This document shows positions 40,922-55,093 of a stretch of 64,000 nt of DNA, piece after piece. This stretch comes from Hydractinia symbiolongicarpus. Taxonomy: Eukaryota > Cnidaria > Hydrozoa > Anthoathecata > Hydractiniidae. Position 1 is the stretch's first letter, and every line of letters begins with the position of its first letter. The DNA lies in contig NC_079883.1 in NCBI RefSeq assembly GCF_029227915.1, forward strand, positions 15,872,001-15,936,000, written 5' to 3'. The notes below the pieces were generated by a model that had not been told where the DNA came from, made no database searches, and saw only the letters and a program-made list of their open reading frames with translations. A program made the translations under genes and the position numbers.

Positions 40922-43900
40922 TTAAACGTATACAATGCGGTTCAAGTCATAGTCCTCGAAATGCTTTGGTAAACGGCGAGATCGTTCAGGTCGAGAATTG
41001 GTGTCCTTGTTCACATCTTCTGCAACGTCTTCAAACGGCTCAGATGTCTCAGGAACAGGTAACTGGACTCTTGGCTCGATTTCAGTAACGGTTTCGTCAA
41101 CTTCTGACGGTTCAAACTGTGGTAGCACAGCCAGAGGTGGGTCTGTCTCTACCATTGCTGAATCAGCTAATCTCTCGCCGGTTGCAGCTCGCATTTGATC
41201 GATGTGGCGTTGAACGATTTTCTCTCCCACTTCAACATCGTATGTCACAGGTCCTCTCTTTCTCGAAATGTTTCCTCTCACCCACCGTGGTCCTTGACCA
41301 AAATTTCTAATCAGTACCTCCTCTTGGTCTAGAAATTGCCGCAGCGGTTTCAATCGATGACTTCGATTCTCAGAATCCATCTGTTTCCCCTTGACTGTCT
41401 GTTTCAGATCTGGTTTAACGAAATGGAGGGCACTCCTTAATTGACGATTGAACAGTAGTTCTGCAGGTGACCTGCCCGTGGTGGTGTGTGGTGTGATGCG
41501 GTACGTGAACAGCAAACGGCTTACTCTGGTCTCAATGGATTGACCATTCGATTCTATCTTTTTAAGACTGTTTTTCACAGTTTGGACGGTTCTCTCTGCT
41601 TGTCCATTTGAAGCAGGATGGTATGGTGCAGAAAAAATGTGTCTGATGTTATTTCGTTTCATAAATTGCTCAAATTCAGTGCTTGCGAAACACGGTCCAT
41701 TATCACTAACACAAACTCCAGGCAGGCCATGCGTGGCAAAGATTTTGCGCAGTTGCTCAATAGTCGCAGTGGAGGTGGAGCTATTCATGACTATTACTTC
41801 CACCCATTTCGAAAAAGCATCAACAACTATCAAAAACATTTTGTTCAAAAACGGTCCCGCATAATCCATGTGGATCCGCTCCCAGGGTTGGCTTGGGTAT
41901 TCCCAGGAATGTATTGGTGCTGCAGCTGGCATTTTTTGGTGGATTTCACAGGTTTTGCAATTTTTGACGGTTAACTCAATCTCAGAATCCATCTTTGGCC
42001 ACCACACAAAACTTCTCGACAAACTTTTCATGCGAGTGATCCCTGGGTGAGACTGGTGAAGTTGTCCAAGCAGTTGTGGTCGTAACGAGCTTGGTATAAT
42101 GACACGAGAACCCCACAGCAAGCATTGGTTGTCGATGCTGAGTTGATCCTTCCTTGAAAAGTACGGTTGTAATTCTATTTCTCGGTTTACTTTCCAACCG
42201 TTGGATATCAAGTCCAACACTTTGCTCAGGACTGGGTCACGACTTGTATGTAGCTTAACATCAGCGGAGGTTAGTGGTGCTTGCACTAGGTCCATCATGT
42301 GAATTGCACTTTCATTGTTCGAGTAATCAGAACTGTCTGCTTGAAGTGGAAGGCGGCTTAGACAGTCAGCGTTGGCGTGATTGACACCTGGTTTGTACTC
42401 CAAGACGTAGCTATAAGCAGACAGCAGGAGGGCCCATCTCTGAACACGAGCAGCTGCAAGCGGTGGAATTGGTTTGTTTTGTCCGAATAGTCCCAAAAGA
42501 GGTTTGTGATCAGTTATAATTCTGAAAGACTGTCCATAAAGATATTGATGAAGCTTTTTGACTGCGAATACTATGGCTAAACCCTCTTTCTCAATGTGGG
42601 CATAATTCCTCTCTGCTGGAGAAAGAGTCCGTGAAATATAACATACGGGCTTCTCGGAACCATCATCCATTACATGGGCGAGAACAGCACCTATCCCATA
42701 AGGAGAGGCGTCACAGGACACAAGGATCGAACGTTGGGGGTCAAAATGCGTCAGCAACGGTGCTTTATATAGTAGAGCTTTCGATTCGGTAAACGCTTTT
42801 TCTTGTTCGGTTTTCCAGTGAAAGGTTGTCCCCTTTCTCAGCAGACGATGCAGTGGTTCAATCATTGCAGAAAGGTTTGGTAGATAACGATTATAATAGT
42901 TGAGCATTCCGAGATAAGCCTTTAACTGTGTAACATTCTCTGGAGGGGCTGCATTCCTTATAGCTTTGACCTTCTCTGGTGAAGGCGATATTCCTTCCTT
43001 GGTAATGTTGTAACCCAGATAAGTCACCTCTTCTGCTAGAAATACGCATTTGACTTCCTTCAGTCGCAATCCAGAGCTTTCAATCACTTGCAGGACTGAC
43101 GATAAATTTCTCAAATGTTCCTCATCATCCTTACCAGATATTAAAATATCGTCTACTCGCACTTTGGTACGTGGTATATGGCGGAGTCGCCTATCCATTT
43201 CCCTCTGAAAAATGCCGGTGGCGGAATGTACTCCATACTGAAGTCTTGTGGGGCGGTACAAGCCACGGTGTGTGTTGATTGTGAGGTATTCTCTTGTTTC
43301 CTCGTCCAACTCCAATTGCTGGTATGCATGACTCAAATCCAGCTTTGTGAACTTTTCACCCCCTGACATTGAGGCGAAAAGATCTTCAGTTCGCGGAATT
43401 GGATAAGAGTCACAAGGTGCAGCCTGGTTTATTGTCTGTTTGTAATCGCCGCATATTCTGATAGTACCGTCCTCTTTCTTTACCGGTACGATAGGGGCTG
43501 CCCATCTTGAATATTCAACTGGTTCATATATGCCATCTTGTACAAGTCTATCAAGTTCAGTGTCGATCCTGTCTTTTAAGGCATACGGGACTGGTCGTGC
43601 TTTGCAAAACTTTGGTGCGACAGAGGAGTCCACAGGAATATGGACTCTAAAGTCCTTCAGCAATCCCATACTTTCCGTAAACACGGCGGCATGCTGTACT
43701 AATATTTGCTGTAGATTGGTATTGCTAGAATGCTTGACCTGGAACAAACTGGGCCAATCTAACTTGATTACTTTTAGCCAATCTCGACCTAACAATGAAG
43801 GAGATTCCCCGGGTACGATAGTCAATGACAGTGTGTATTTCTGTTTTTGGTGTTCAACGTTTACAGCAGCTGATCCCAAGGGTGTTATGATTTCCCCTGT

Positions 43901-44896
43901 AAAAGTTTTTAACTTTAAGTTACTAGGCTGGATGGTCAACTCTGGAATGCATTTCCGTAATGTTTTTTCACTTATCACCGACATCGATGCACCGGTATCG
44001 ACCTCCATCTTGATGGTTTTTCCTTCAATACTGACATTTACAAAAAGCGGTTCAACTCTGCTCCCTTCTAATTTATACAGGTTAAACATATCGGACTGTT
44101 CAACAGTTTCGTTGTAAACATTTCCTTCATGTTCGGACTCCAGTTGGTTTATTGGTTTCCGGGGTGGTCTGGATTTCTCATCATTTCGTTTCTTTTGACG
44201 ACATTTTTTAACGGTGTGTCCTTTTTTGTGGCAATAATAACATTCAGCATCCTTGAATGGACATGCCTCTGCTGTATGTTTTGTCCCTCCACATCGATAG
44301 CAATCCCTCCCTGGGTTGTCTCGGGCTCTCTCCAAAGCGTGGACACTCTCTGAAATGTTGCCTGTCGCTTGATGTTGGAGAATGCTTTTGGAGTAGCTTG
44401 CTGCTGATTCCATAGAACATGCAATTCGTAGGGCTTTGGCTAAGGTGAGGTCTTTCTCACTCAGGAGCTTTTGTTGTATTTTTTCCTCCTTAATACCACA
44501 AACAAGTCTATCTCTTAACATGTCGTCCAGTGTTTCTCCATACTCACAATGTTCACTGAGTCGACGCAAAACTGCCAAGTACTGGGAAATTGTTTCAGAA
44601 GGTTGCCTATCACGAGTGTTGAATCTGAATCTCTCAGCTATCGAATTGGGAGTGGGATATAAATGATCTTTCATTAATTGTACTAGCTGGTCATAAGATT
44701 TGGAAGCAGGATTGTTATTTGACAAACCTCTCAACAGCTGGTAGGCTTTGGCTCCACATGAGCTCAGCAGGATTGCTCTCTTCTTGGTGGCATCTGCAAT
44801 GTCATTTGCTATGTAGAACTGATTCACTCTCTCGATGTAATTGTTCCAGAGTTCCGTTGCCGGATCAAACTCTCCAATTTTTCCGTAGGTAGCCAT
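40922..44896 (-). CDS. Ty3/gypsy gag-pol polyprotein, single frame
   Basis: 1324 codons. Gag region 1-195; two CCHC zinc knuckles at 199-212 (CYRCGGTKHTAEAC) and 219-232 (CYYCHKKGHTVKKC). Aspartic protease with DTGAS at 300-304. Reverse transcriptase about 430-620 with KLDLSHAYQQ and VDDIL at 581-585. RNase H with SCDASPYG at 727-734. Integrase with an HHCC finger (HQSHPGITRMK... CKTCEIH), D1011 in HMDYAGP, D1065 in SDNG and E1101 in QAERT (35 residues between the last two). The C-terminal tail is rich in Glu and Pro. Gag and pol are fused without the frameshift many gypsy elements use, so gag excess would have to come another way. In the catalytic RT motif the residue before VDD is Arg (KVRVDDIL), an uncommon choice; the two Asp are intact. 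Confidence 0.95.
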   Translation of the reverse strand: MATYGKIGEFDPATELWNNYIERVNQFYIANDIADATKKRAILLSSCGAKAYQLLRGLSNNNPASKSYDQLVQLMKDHLYPTPNSIAERFRFNTRDRQPSETISQYLAVLRRLSEHCEYGETLDDMLRDRLVCGIKEEKIQQKLLSEKDLTLAKALRIACSMESAASYSKSILQHQATGNISESVHALERARDNPGRDCYRCGGTKHTAEACPFKDAECYYCHKKGHTVKKCRQKKRNDEKSRPPRKPINQLESEHEGNVYNETVEQSDMFNLYKLEGSRVEPLFVNVSIEGKTIKMEVDTGASMSVISEKTLRKCIPELTIQPSNLKLKTFTGEIITPLGSAAVNVEHQKQKYTLSLTIVPGESPSLLGRDWLKVIKLDWPSLFQVKHSSNTNLQQILVQHAAVFTESMGLLKDFRVHIPVDSSVAPKFCKARPVPYALKDRIDTELDRLVQDGIYEPVEYSRWAAPIVPVKKEDGTIRICGDYKQTINQAAPCDSYPIPRTEDLFASMSGGEKFTKLDLSHAYQQLELDEETREYLTINTHRGLYRPTRLQYGVHSATGIFQREMDRRLRHIPRTKVRVDDILISGKDDEEHLRNLSSVLQVIESSGLRLKEVKCVFLAEEVTYLGYNITKEGISPSPEKVKAIRNAAPPENVTQLKAYLGMLNYYNRYLPNLSAMIEPLHRLLRKGTTFHWKTEQEKAFTESKALLYKAPLLTHFDPQRSILVSCDASPYGIGAVLAHVMDDGSEKPVCYISRTLSPAERNYAHIEKEGLAIVFAVKKLHQYLYGQSFRIITDHKPLLGLFGQNKPIPPLAAARVQRWALLLSAYSYVLEYKPGVNHANADCLSRLPLQADSSDYSNNESAIHMMDLVQAPLTSADVKLHTSRDPVLSKVLDLISNGWKVNREIELQPYFSRKDQLSIDNQCLLWGSRVIIPSSLRPQLLGQLHQSHPGITRMKSLSRSFVWWPKMDSEIELTVKNCKTCEIHQKMPAAAPIHSWEYPSQPWERIHMDYAGPFLNKMFLIVVDAFSKWVEVIVMNSSTSTATIEQLRKIFATHGLPGVCVSDNGPCFASTEFEQFMKRNNIRHIFSAPYHPASNGQAERTVQTVKNSLKKIESNGQSIETRVSRLLFTYRITPHTTTGRSPAELLFNRQLRSALHFVKPDLKQTVKGKQMDSENRSHRLKPLRQFLDQEEVLIRNFGQGPRWVRGNISRKRGPVTYDVEVGEKIVQRHIDQMRAATGERLADSAMVETDPPLAVLPQFEPSEVDETVTEIEPRVQLPVPETSEPFEDVAEDVNKDTNSRPERSRRLPKHFEDYDLNRIVYV

Positions 44897-44922
44897 TTCG
44901 GTAATATATCCTCGTCGCCACT

Positions 44923-45116
44923 TATTATAACTTCAGAAAGATGGGGAAAAACAGACAGACAGAAAATGTATATACCACTTCTTAGACCGCCATCTTTATA
45001 ATAAAATCACATGTACAAATCTCGCAAAGATATAAGCGGAAAACACAAACACATGGTTTTAAAGTATAACCAATAGCATAGAACAAAATGTAAACATAAA
45101 TGGCGGATATATAACA
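44923..45116 (-). repeat. gypsy 5' LTR
   Basis: 194 bp; the promoter-bearing LTR in element orientation, followed by the candidate primer-binding site at about 44910-44922. GAAAC duplication follows at 45117-45121. Confidence 0.92.
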
Positions 45117-45121
45117 GAAAC

Positions 45122-45400
45122 CTACAAACTTCACACCATCACTTCCAAACCAAAATGGCCTTAGGGGTAGCATGTTTCCTCCCGTCGGCATGTTGAGGCC
45201 GCGAAGCACTTGGATTGGTCATTAGTGAAAATGGAGCCTCGTGATTGGTTTATTACAATGAGCGGCAAAGCAAGACCGGTAAAAAAACGGGGTCTGCCGG
45301 GGATTCGAAATAAAGCTGCAGGGCCGCGGGGATTTTCGGCGGGTCTCGCTACTTGCTCCGCCATGTTGCGCAGAGACAGACAAAATACGGCTATTATTGC
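45122..45400 (+). mobile_element. family B element, 3' part after gypsy insertion
   Basis: CTACAAACTTCACACC and CCAAAATGGCCTTAGG correspond to the region just past CAGGCCTACAAACCTCACAC in other copies. It ends in CAGAGACAGACAAAATACGG and CTATTATTG, without a clear CTAG. It is diverged from the 32729/48242 copies. Confidence 0.55.
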
Positions 45401-45445
45401 GCCCCGCCGGAGGGGTGCACATTTAGTGGACCGCGGGTATCACTA

Positions 45446-45618
45446 TCTCTATTATAATAGCCGTATTCCGTCTGTCTGTCTCTGCTCGGACCCCCCGCTG
45501 AGTTAGAAAATGATGTTACGGAAACAAGAATATCAAATGCGATATATTTTTATCCACTTTGTTGCGACGGGTAAATATAAAGGACGGGCGAACCCGTGGA
45601 TTTTTCCACGGGCAACGA
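45446..45618 (-). mobile_element. family A element, reverse orientation
   Basis: This is the reverse complement of the family A consensus: GTATTCCGTCTGTCTGTCTC at its 3' end and CCACGGGCAACGA at its 5' end, with the CCACGGG/CCCGTGG hairpin. It is the only inverted copy among those listed. Confidence 0.65.
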
Positions 45619-47936
45619 CTAGTACTATATATTTTGTGGTGTATGGAGAAGTTTTTTTCTTACTCTTAACTTCGCGGGGGACTTCAGCTCGAACATCCAA
45701 CCTAGGTTTGATATAACACAACCTGTGTGTTTGGTACCATCAGGACAAAAAAAACACTGATCGAGCAAAACTTATCTTGTCTCGGTTTCCTTGTTGTCTC
45801 TGAAGATTTGACTGCCATAAAAAATGTTTATCGAGATTCTTTTGTTATGTTAATTTGAGGCTTTGTAATATTGTCTCGTTTAATGTGCTAGAATGTCGCT
45901 GCACGTGAATTTATCTTCAAGAAAAGATTTGTTTTTGTTTATCCACGTTGTTGCCAAACTTGTTAACAGTAAGTAAGTAGAAGGATTACTTATATCTTAC
46001 ATGAAATTAAACTCAGAACGGTTTATGGCGTTGATTCAAAGGCCGCAATTTATAAATGTATTACAATTTAAAGTCAATCAAGAACAGAAGATTCCGTGTA
46101 TGGCAATGACTATTTTCTTACATTTTGTTGGTCTCCCCTTCCCGAGGGTCTGGCTTGTCGTAATAGCTTTACTTATGTAGCTAGGGAGCTAAATACTTAT
46201 TTTTAAATTCTTGCATTTTATTAGGTAATAGTCGTAAAACTACTCTTACTTGTACTACAGCTATCAAGCTAGAACTGCACAAAATAGTGCTTTCATTAGA
46301 GTCCCCTTTTTTCAAAAGTCGCAAGCAACAAAAAACTTTTATCCTGCCCTATGTAATTTTATCAACGAGGGTGCTGATATGCCACATACACCGTAAAAAG
46401 TACAGGTGTTTTGGGTGAGTAAAATAACTTCTTAAGGAACCTTTGTGGGGCTACTATCAGGTGTATATATAAAAAGATATTTGTTGAATCATGAAAAAAT
46501 ATTGTTGTTCATTGCACGGAACAGTCAAGTTGAACTGATAAATTAACCAACAACATAACATAATTAGCTGTTGTAGTACAACTAGACGCTACCCACAGTA
46601 TGTTTCTTTGTTTTCTTCACTTTTTCATGTTTTTTCTTGAAATTATAAATGATGTTGTTGATTTATCAAATCTGACAAATTTATTAATTGAGTGTCTACC
46701 CTTTTTTGTATCAACTTGTTCAATTCAATTCGAAAACAATGACCAATCAATTTCCTCGATAATAAACAATCAAATTTGTAAAATTCAATAAATCGATTTC
46801 AACAAAATAAGTCCTGTATTGTCCACAGGTTTGAAAATCTTGTATCGCCTGCTTAATATTATACTTGTTTAACAATGATATCAAAGCCAGCTTGACTAAA
46901 TTTATATATATATTTTTATTTATATAGTATACCTTTTGTGTATCACATGGCATTGATTTGTATCTTTTTATTAAATTCTAACTTTAAATCAGATAAGTAG
47001 ACAATAATTAAACAACCTAGTATTAATTCAGTTCTGGTAAAATTGTATTCTTCTTTCTCAATTTTAAATATACTTTCTTTTTCAGATCATTTGTTATGAA
47101 ACCATGCACCATCAGCAGTTTCGAAAAATCTTCAACGAGAGAAATTTTTAAGGATTTTATTGGTAACTTAACAGAGTAATAATTCATTGAAATTGAAATT
47201 GCTCAGAAGTTATTATATATATTCGAATCGTGAAGTTCATACATAGCAATCCTGCATCCTGGAATTTTCGAGATCAGTTATAAAAAAATCCAGTTAAAGT
47301 TTTAACTATTGTTTTAGAATATATACTATATATATGTAAAAAAAAAATTATTTTTTATTTATCAAGTTGTATTTTACGCAATAATAATTGAGAATTAGGA
47401 TAGTTATGATGTGTTTATATACCCCATTGTTCTCCGTTTTTAAAGTCTACTTCATATTTCAGAATTTTTCAGACTAATGATGGAAATCTTCAAGTCACAG
47501 GTCTTTTTATTTAAAAATTTTCCCCCGGGCAATAAGCTTATTCACAAGCCTCTATGCAATTCCGTACTGCATTTCTGTTATCATATTCGTTATCACGCAG
47601 AACTAAAATTTTTGGTGGAAAATGTTTTAGCAGAAAAACTTTCGGACACAATTTGTTATTTCAGCACAAGAATTTTCGGAGATTTGTTAAGTAAAAAATG
47701 TATGCGTAAGTCTTTTGAACGAATTTTAACCAAAATTCAAAAGCAATGATTACGTGTTTAATCAAGATCTAAGAAAGAGTCTTCAGGATCCAACTTTATA
47801 GATAGAGCCTTAGCGAAATGTGAAAATAACGAAAATAATAAGTTCTAATACCACGATTTTCCATTTTAATTTTTTTTTTTAAATCATTATTAGCAATTCG
47901 AGGCGCATTAGTGGTAACTATGGCTAGTAATAGAGA
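45619..47936. other. anonymous AT-rich DNA, 2.3 kb
   Basis: No gene or element recognised. Frames at 46600-46791 and 47477-47749 are short and without motifs. It may contain untranslated or intronic host sequence, but nothing in the sequence shows this. Confidence 0.4.
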
Positions 47937-48241
47937 TTAGCCCGTGGAAAAATCCACGGGTTCGGCCGTCCTTTAAATTCACCCGTTGCAACAAAGTGGA
48001 CAAAAATATATCGCATTTGGTATTGGTGCGCATTATAAAAATTTCGCAATTCCGTTACGGGACACGGCTCTCGCGGACACACAGACAAAATACGGCCATT
48101 ATTAACAAGAGTAGTCGTTAACCCGTGGAAAAATCCCCGTTGTGCCCGTCCTTTATATATACCGCATTTCGTATGTCACGCTACTTGAGGTGCCATCTTG
48201 CGCAGAGACAGACAGACGACGGCTATTATTATAGAGACTAG
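47937..48241 (+). mobile_element. two head-to-tail family A elements
   Basis: Copies at 47937-48114 and 48115-48241, both with CCCGTGGAAAAATCC at the 5' side and ACAGAC...CGG(C/A)..ATTATT...TAG at the 3' side, joined directly to each other and to the family B copy that follows. Confidence 0.6.
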
Positions 48242-49658
48242 CCGGGAAACCCGGCGTCGAAACGCCGGGTTAAGCCACAAGTAAAGGGGTGATCCGGCAT
48301 TGAACACTCTGTGGAGCGCTTAATAAGAGCCGTAAACTGTCCCACACGATCAGGTGGAGCGCTTTAGTACAGGTATACAGTATGTCGTTAATCTTTTGAA
48401 GCGCATACACCATTATAGTGTGCGACTGTAACATATTTTTCAAAAAATAACTTTCCCGCAACGATAACTGATATAAAAACAGAGTTTACAAAGTGTTGTT
48501 ACTCCATCATAGCAAAAACAATCGTCAATTTTATTTCATTTTGCAGAATAACTTTTTGCGCAAGTTAAAAAATTAATCGTGACACTGGGCTGAGCGCTTA
48601 GTACAGTTAAACCGTGTTGCACAGCGTATAGGAATAATACCCTTTTGAAAAAAACTTTCTCGCAGACACAGGGCTGAGCGGTTAGTCCAGGCGTGATTCC
48701 CAAGAAAGTTTAAAAATTAATTGTCACAGTGGTGGGCTGACCTTAGTATATACAGGTAAACGGTGTTGCACATGCCCATAGGCGTAACAGCCTTTTACAA
48801 AAAACAGTCTGTTTTTAACACTGGGCTAACCGCTTAGTACAGTTAAACACAGTTGAACAGGCGCATAAGGCGTATTACCCTTTTCCAAAAATGTTCATTG
48901 CAACTTCGGTTTAAATAAAAACACAGGGAACAGCCTGTCGTTACTCGTCCAGCCAAAACAATCGCTCAGCCATTTCATTTGCAGAAAAAGTTTGCAGAAA
49001 AATTATAAAATATGTAGCTATACCTAGCTAGCTAACTGCATTTAGCATAAAAATTATGTATTGCTTAAGAATATTGTTGTAGCCAAACTGCATTTTTATA
49101 CTTTCACTTTTTAAATAGCCACAGCCTCAACATAAAAATAAATGTTGGCTAGGATAAAAAGCTCTTATACCAAACAGAATAGCAATAAGTGAGGCTCTAG
49201 CTAGCTAGTAGCTATAGCTAGCTAATCTTCGTTCCTAGCCAAACATCCTAAAACTGGTGCGTTTAAGATCTGTACGTGGCTAAAAAACGTGACAATATAT
49301 TTATCCTAACATTGAAAACAAACAGAAAACAAATATTACAAATATATAAGGCTTTTAGAAGATAAAAAAGTCAAACAGGCCTACAAACCTCACACACTGA
49401 CCACAAACACGACCATTATCAAAATGGCCTTCGTTCCGCGAAGATCTTGGATTCTTTCTGGTCGCGAATCTTGTTTGTTTTTTTAAAGAATCAGGCGTTG
49501 TGAATGGTATTCTACGCGCGAGCGGTCAAAACAAAGTGGATAAAAATATATCGCATTTGATATTCGTGCACATTTTAAAAATTTCGTGTTTCCGTTACGG
49601 GAGGCGGCTTTCGCGGACACACAGACAGACGGAATACGGCTATTATTAAAGAGACTAG
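48242..49658 (+). mobile_element. family B Helitron-like element, best complete copy (1.42 kb)
   Basis: It runs from CCGGGAAACCCGGCGTCGAA (two 5' hairpins) to ACAGACAGACGGAATACGG, CTATTATTAAAGAGACTAG. It is nearly identical to the LINE-interrupted copy at 32729/38965 and serves as the uninterrupted reference for it. The internal GCGCTTAGTACAG modules and AGCTAGCTAG-rich tract are non-coding. Minus-strand frames seen in it (for example near 48461-48270) also occur in other copies and are not genes. Confidence 0.65.
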
Positions 49659-49957
49659 CCGGTAGCCCGTGGAAAAATCTACGGGGTTGCCCGTCCTTTA
49701 TATATCGCATTTTGTGTTTCCGTAACACAACTTTTTTCTTGCACACAAACAGACAGACGGAATACGGCTATTATCCTAGAGACTAGTCGTTAGCCCGTGG
49801 AAGAATCCACGGGTTCGCCCATCCTTTAAATTTACCCGTCGCGGCAAAGTGGATAAAAATATATTGCATTTCATATTCGTGTTTCCGTAGCACGATTTTC
49901 TAACTAAGCGGGGGGTCCGCGCAGAGATAGACAAAATACGGCTATTATTAAAGAGAT
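49659..49957 (+). mobile_element. two further head-to-tail family A elements
   Basis: Copies at 49659-49786 (ends CCTAGAGACTAG) and 49787-49957 (ends TATTAAAGAGATT, CTAG lost). Together with 47937-49658 they make five abutting Helitron-like units in the same orientation. Confidence 0.6.
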
Positions 49958-50513
49958 TTGAGCATGAAACAAAATACAATAGCAACTAAAGCTATGCCAG
50001 TAATATCGGAACTGGAAAACTCAAAGGCAGTATTTGCAATGTTCCAATAGACACAGCGGATTTATGTTGAAATTAAAGCACAAATTAACTTCTAAAATCA
50101 TTTTAACAAATCAAATGCACAATTATCAGACTCAACGTTAATACTTCACATAGTCAAAAATGCCTAGTGTTAAAATACTGTTTTTTATTCTAAAGATAAT
50201 GCGATCATTAATAAAATTGAAAATTTTAGGCAAAATTTTAGGCAAAACTTTCGCAAAATGAAGGCATGTAAAGCCTTTTAGAATTTTAAAAAACATAAAC
50301 ATGATCTGAAATTGCCAAGCGTCTAGAAGTTTGTACTTATAAAGTGTATTCATAGTTTTCTTAAGTATGGCAGAATTTGATTCTTACCTTCGAGATAAAC
50401 CTCCATTACCATGAAGAAGAACTTTACCTAAATGCAAAACATCACAAAAATGTCAATAAAAACCACATGTATAAGAGAAAATTTGAAGACTATTAATTAT
50501 TAATTACTATTAA
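49958..50513. other. anonymous AT-rich DNA
   Basis: No feature supported. Confidence 0.4.
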
Positions 50514-50515
50514 TA

Positions 50516-50761
50516 GTTTATCCGGATGGTGTGTATACATATAGGTGAATATTTATCATAGCACATCCGTATTCCATTCTCAACAGAGAATACTTCACCC
50601 CGATCAGACCTCTGATCAAGTAGTTCTTCTTCAATATGACTTAAACGCATTATACTCGCCCGTCATGATCAGATCGGGGTGAACCATTCTCTGTTGAGAA
50701 TGAAATACGGATGTGCTATGATAAATATTCACCTATATGTATACACACCATCCGGATAAAC
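50516..50761. mobile_element. foldback MITE, TA duplication (Tc1/mariner-like)
   Basis: Two inverted arms of about 100 bases are nearly perfect complements: GTTTATCCGGATGGTGTGTA at 50516 onward, and its reverse complement ending at 50761. TA is present on both sides (50514-50515 and 50762-50763). The loop is only about 45 bases. Length 246 bp with no coding capacity. TA duplication and long inverted repeats fit a mariner-type foldback MITE. Confidence 0.75.
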
Positions 50762-50780
50762 TATCTGAGTTCATAGCTAA

Positions 50781-50905
50781 CATATTGCCGCACGTAGTGT
50801 AGTGGGTTCGTCTGCGGCTCCCAGTTCTGGGGACCGCGGATCGAATCCCGCTCACTGCTTGGCAGTATGTTAGTGATGAACAAAGTAGTTCTTCTTCAAT
50901 ATGTC
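50781..50905 (+). repeat. tRNA-like SINE head
   Basis: An A-box-like TAGTGTAGTGG at 50795-50805 and a B-box-like GGATCGAATCC at 50838-50848, 32 bases apart, form an internal RNA polymerase III promoter as in tRNA-derived SINEs. The T-arm can pair (GCGG/CCGC), but a proper 7-bp acceptor stem is absent, so it is not a working tRNA gene. The tRNA-like part is enclosed by CTAACATATTGCC (50777-50789) and GGCAGTATGTTAG (50861-50873), which pair at 12 of 13 positions. Confidence 0.55.
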
Positions 50906-54300
<3,395 letters not shown>

Positions 54301-54410
54301 GACGGGTACATGCGTCTAACGACTGTAATATCGCCTCTTGCAGCCTAATAAAGGCCTTACACGTATATCACGTGGTTGCACGTGCCTGCGCAGGTTAGCA
54401 TTGGTCTTTC
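54301..54410 (-). repeat. inverted monomer fragment, unit 1
   Basis: TAATATCGCCTCTTGCAGCC through CACGTGCCTGCGCAGGTTAG is the reverse complement of the central part of the 182-bp monomer. It gives each unit a large potential stem with its own direct monomers. Equivalents lie near 56010-56115 and 57720-57825. Confidence 0.85.

Positions 54411-55093
<683 letters not shown>

Larger units (their letters stand above)
40705..45116 (-). mobile_element. Ty3/gypsy LTR retrotransposon, intact
   Basis: 4,412 bp on the minus strand with 194-bp LTRs at 40705-40898 and 44923-45116 that I read as identical, a 5-bp duplication GAAAC and a single gag-pol ORF of 1324 codons. The coding-strand leader after the 5' LTR reads AGTGGCGACGAGGATAT; TGGCGACGAGGAT is a plausible primer-binding site. 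GGTGGAGGAT before the 3' LTR is a plausible polypurine tract. In element orientation the LTR begins TG but ends TA instead of CA, in both copies. Identical LTRs and an open frame mark a recent, possibly active insertion. Confidence 0.95.

Noticed and set aside
50788-50860. Functional tRNA gene
   Set aside because: A- and B-box-like sequences exist, but acceptor ends do not pair and the T-loop is irregular; a SINE head is more likely.
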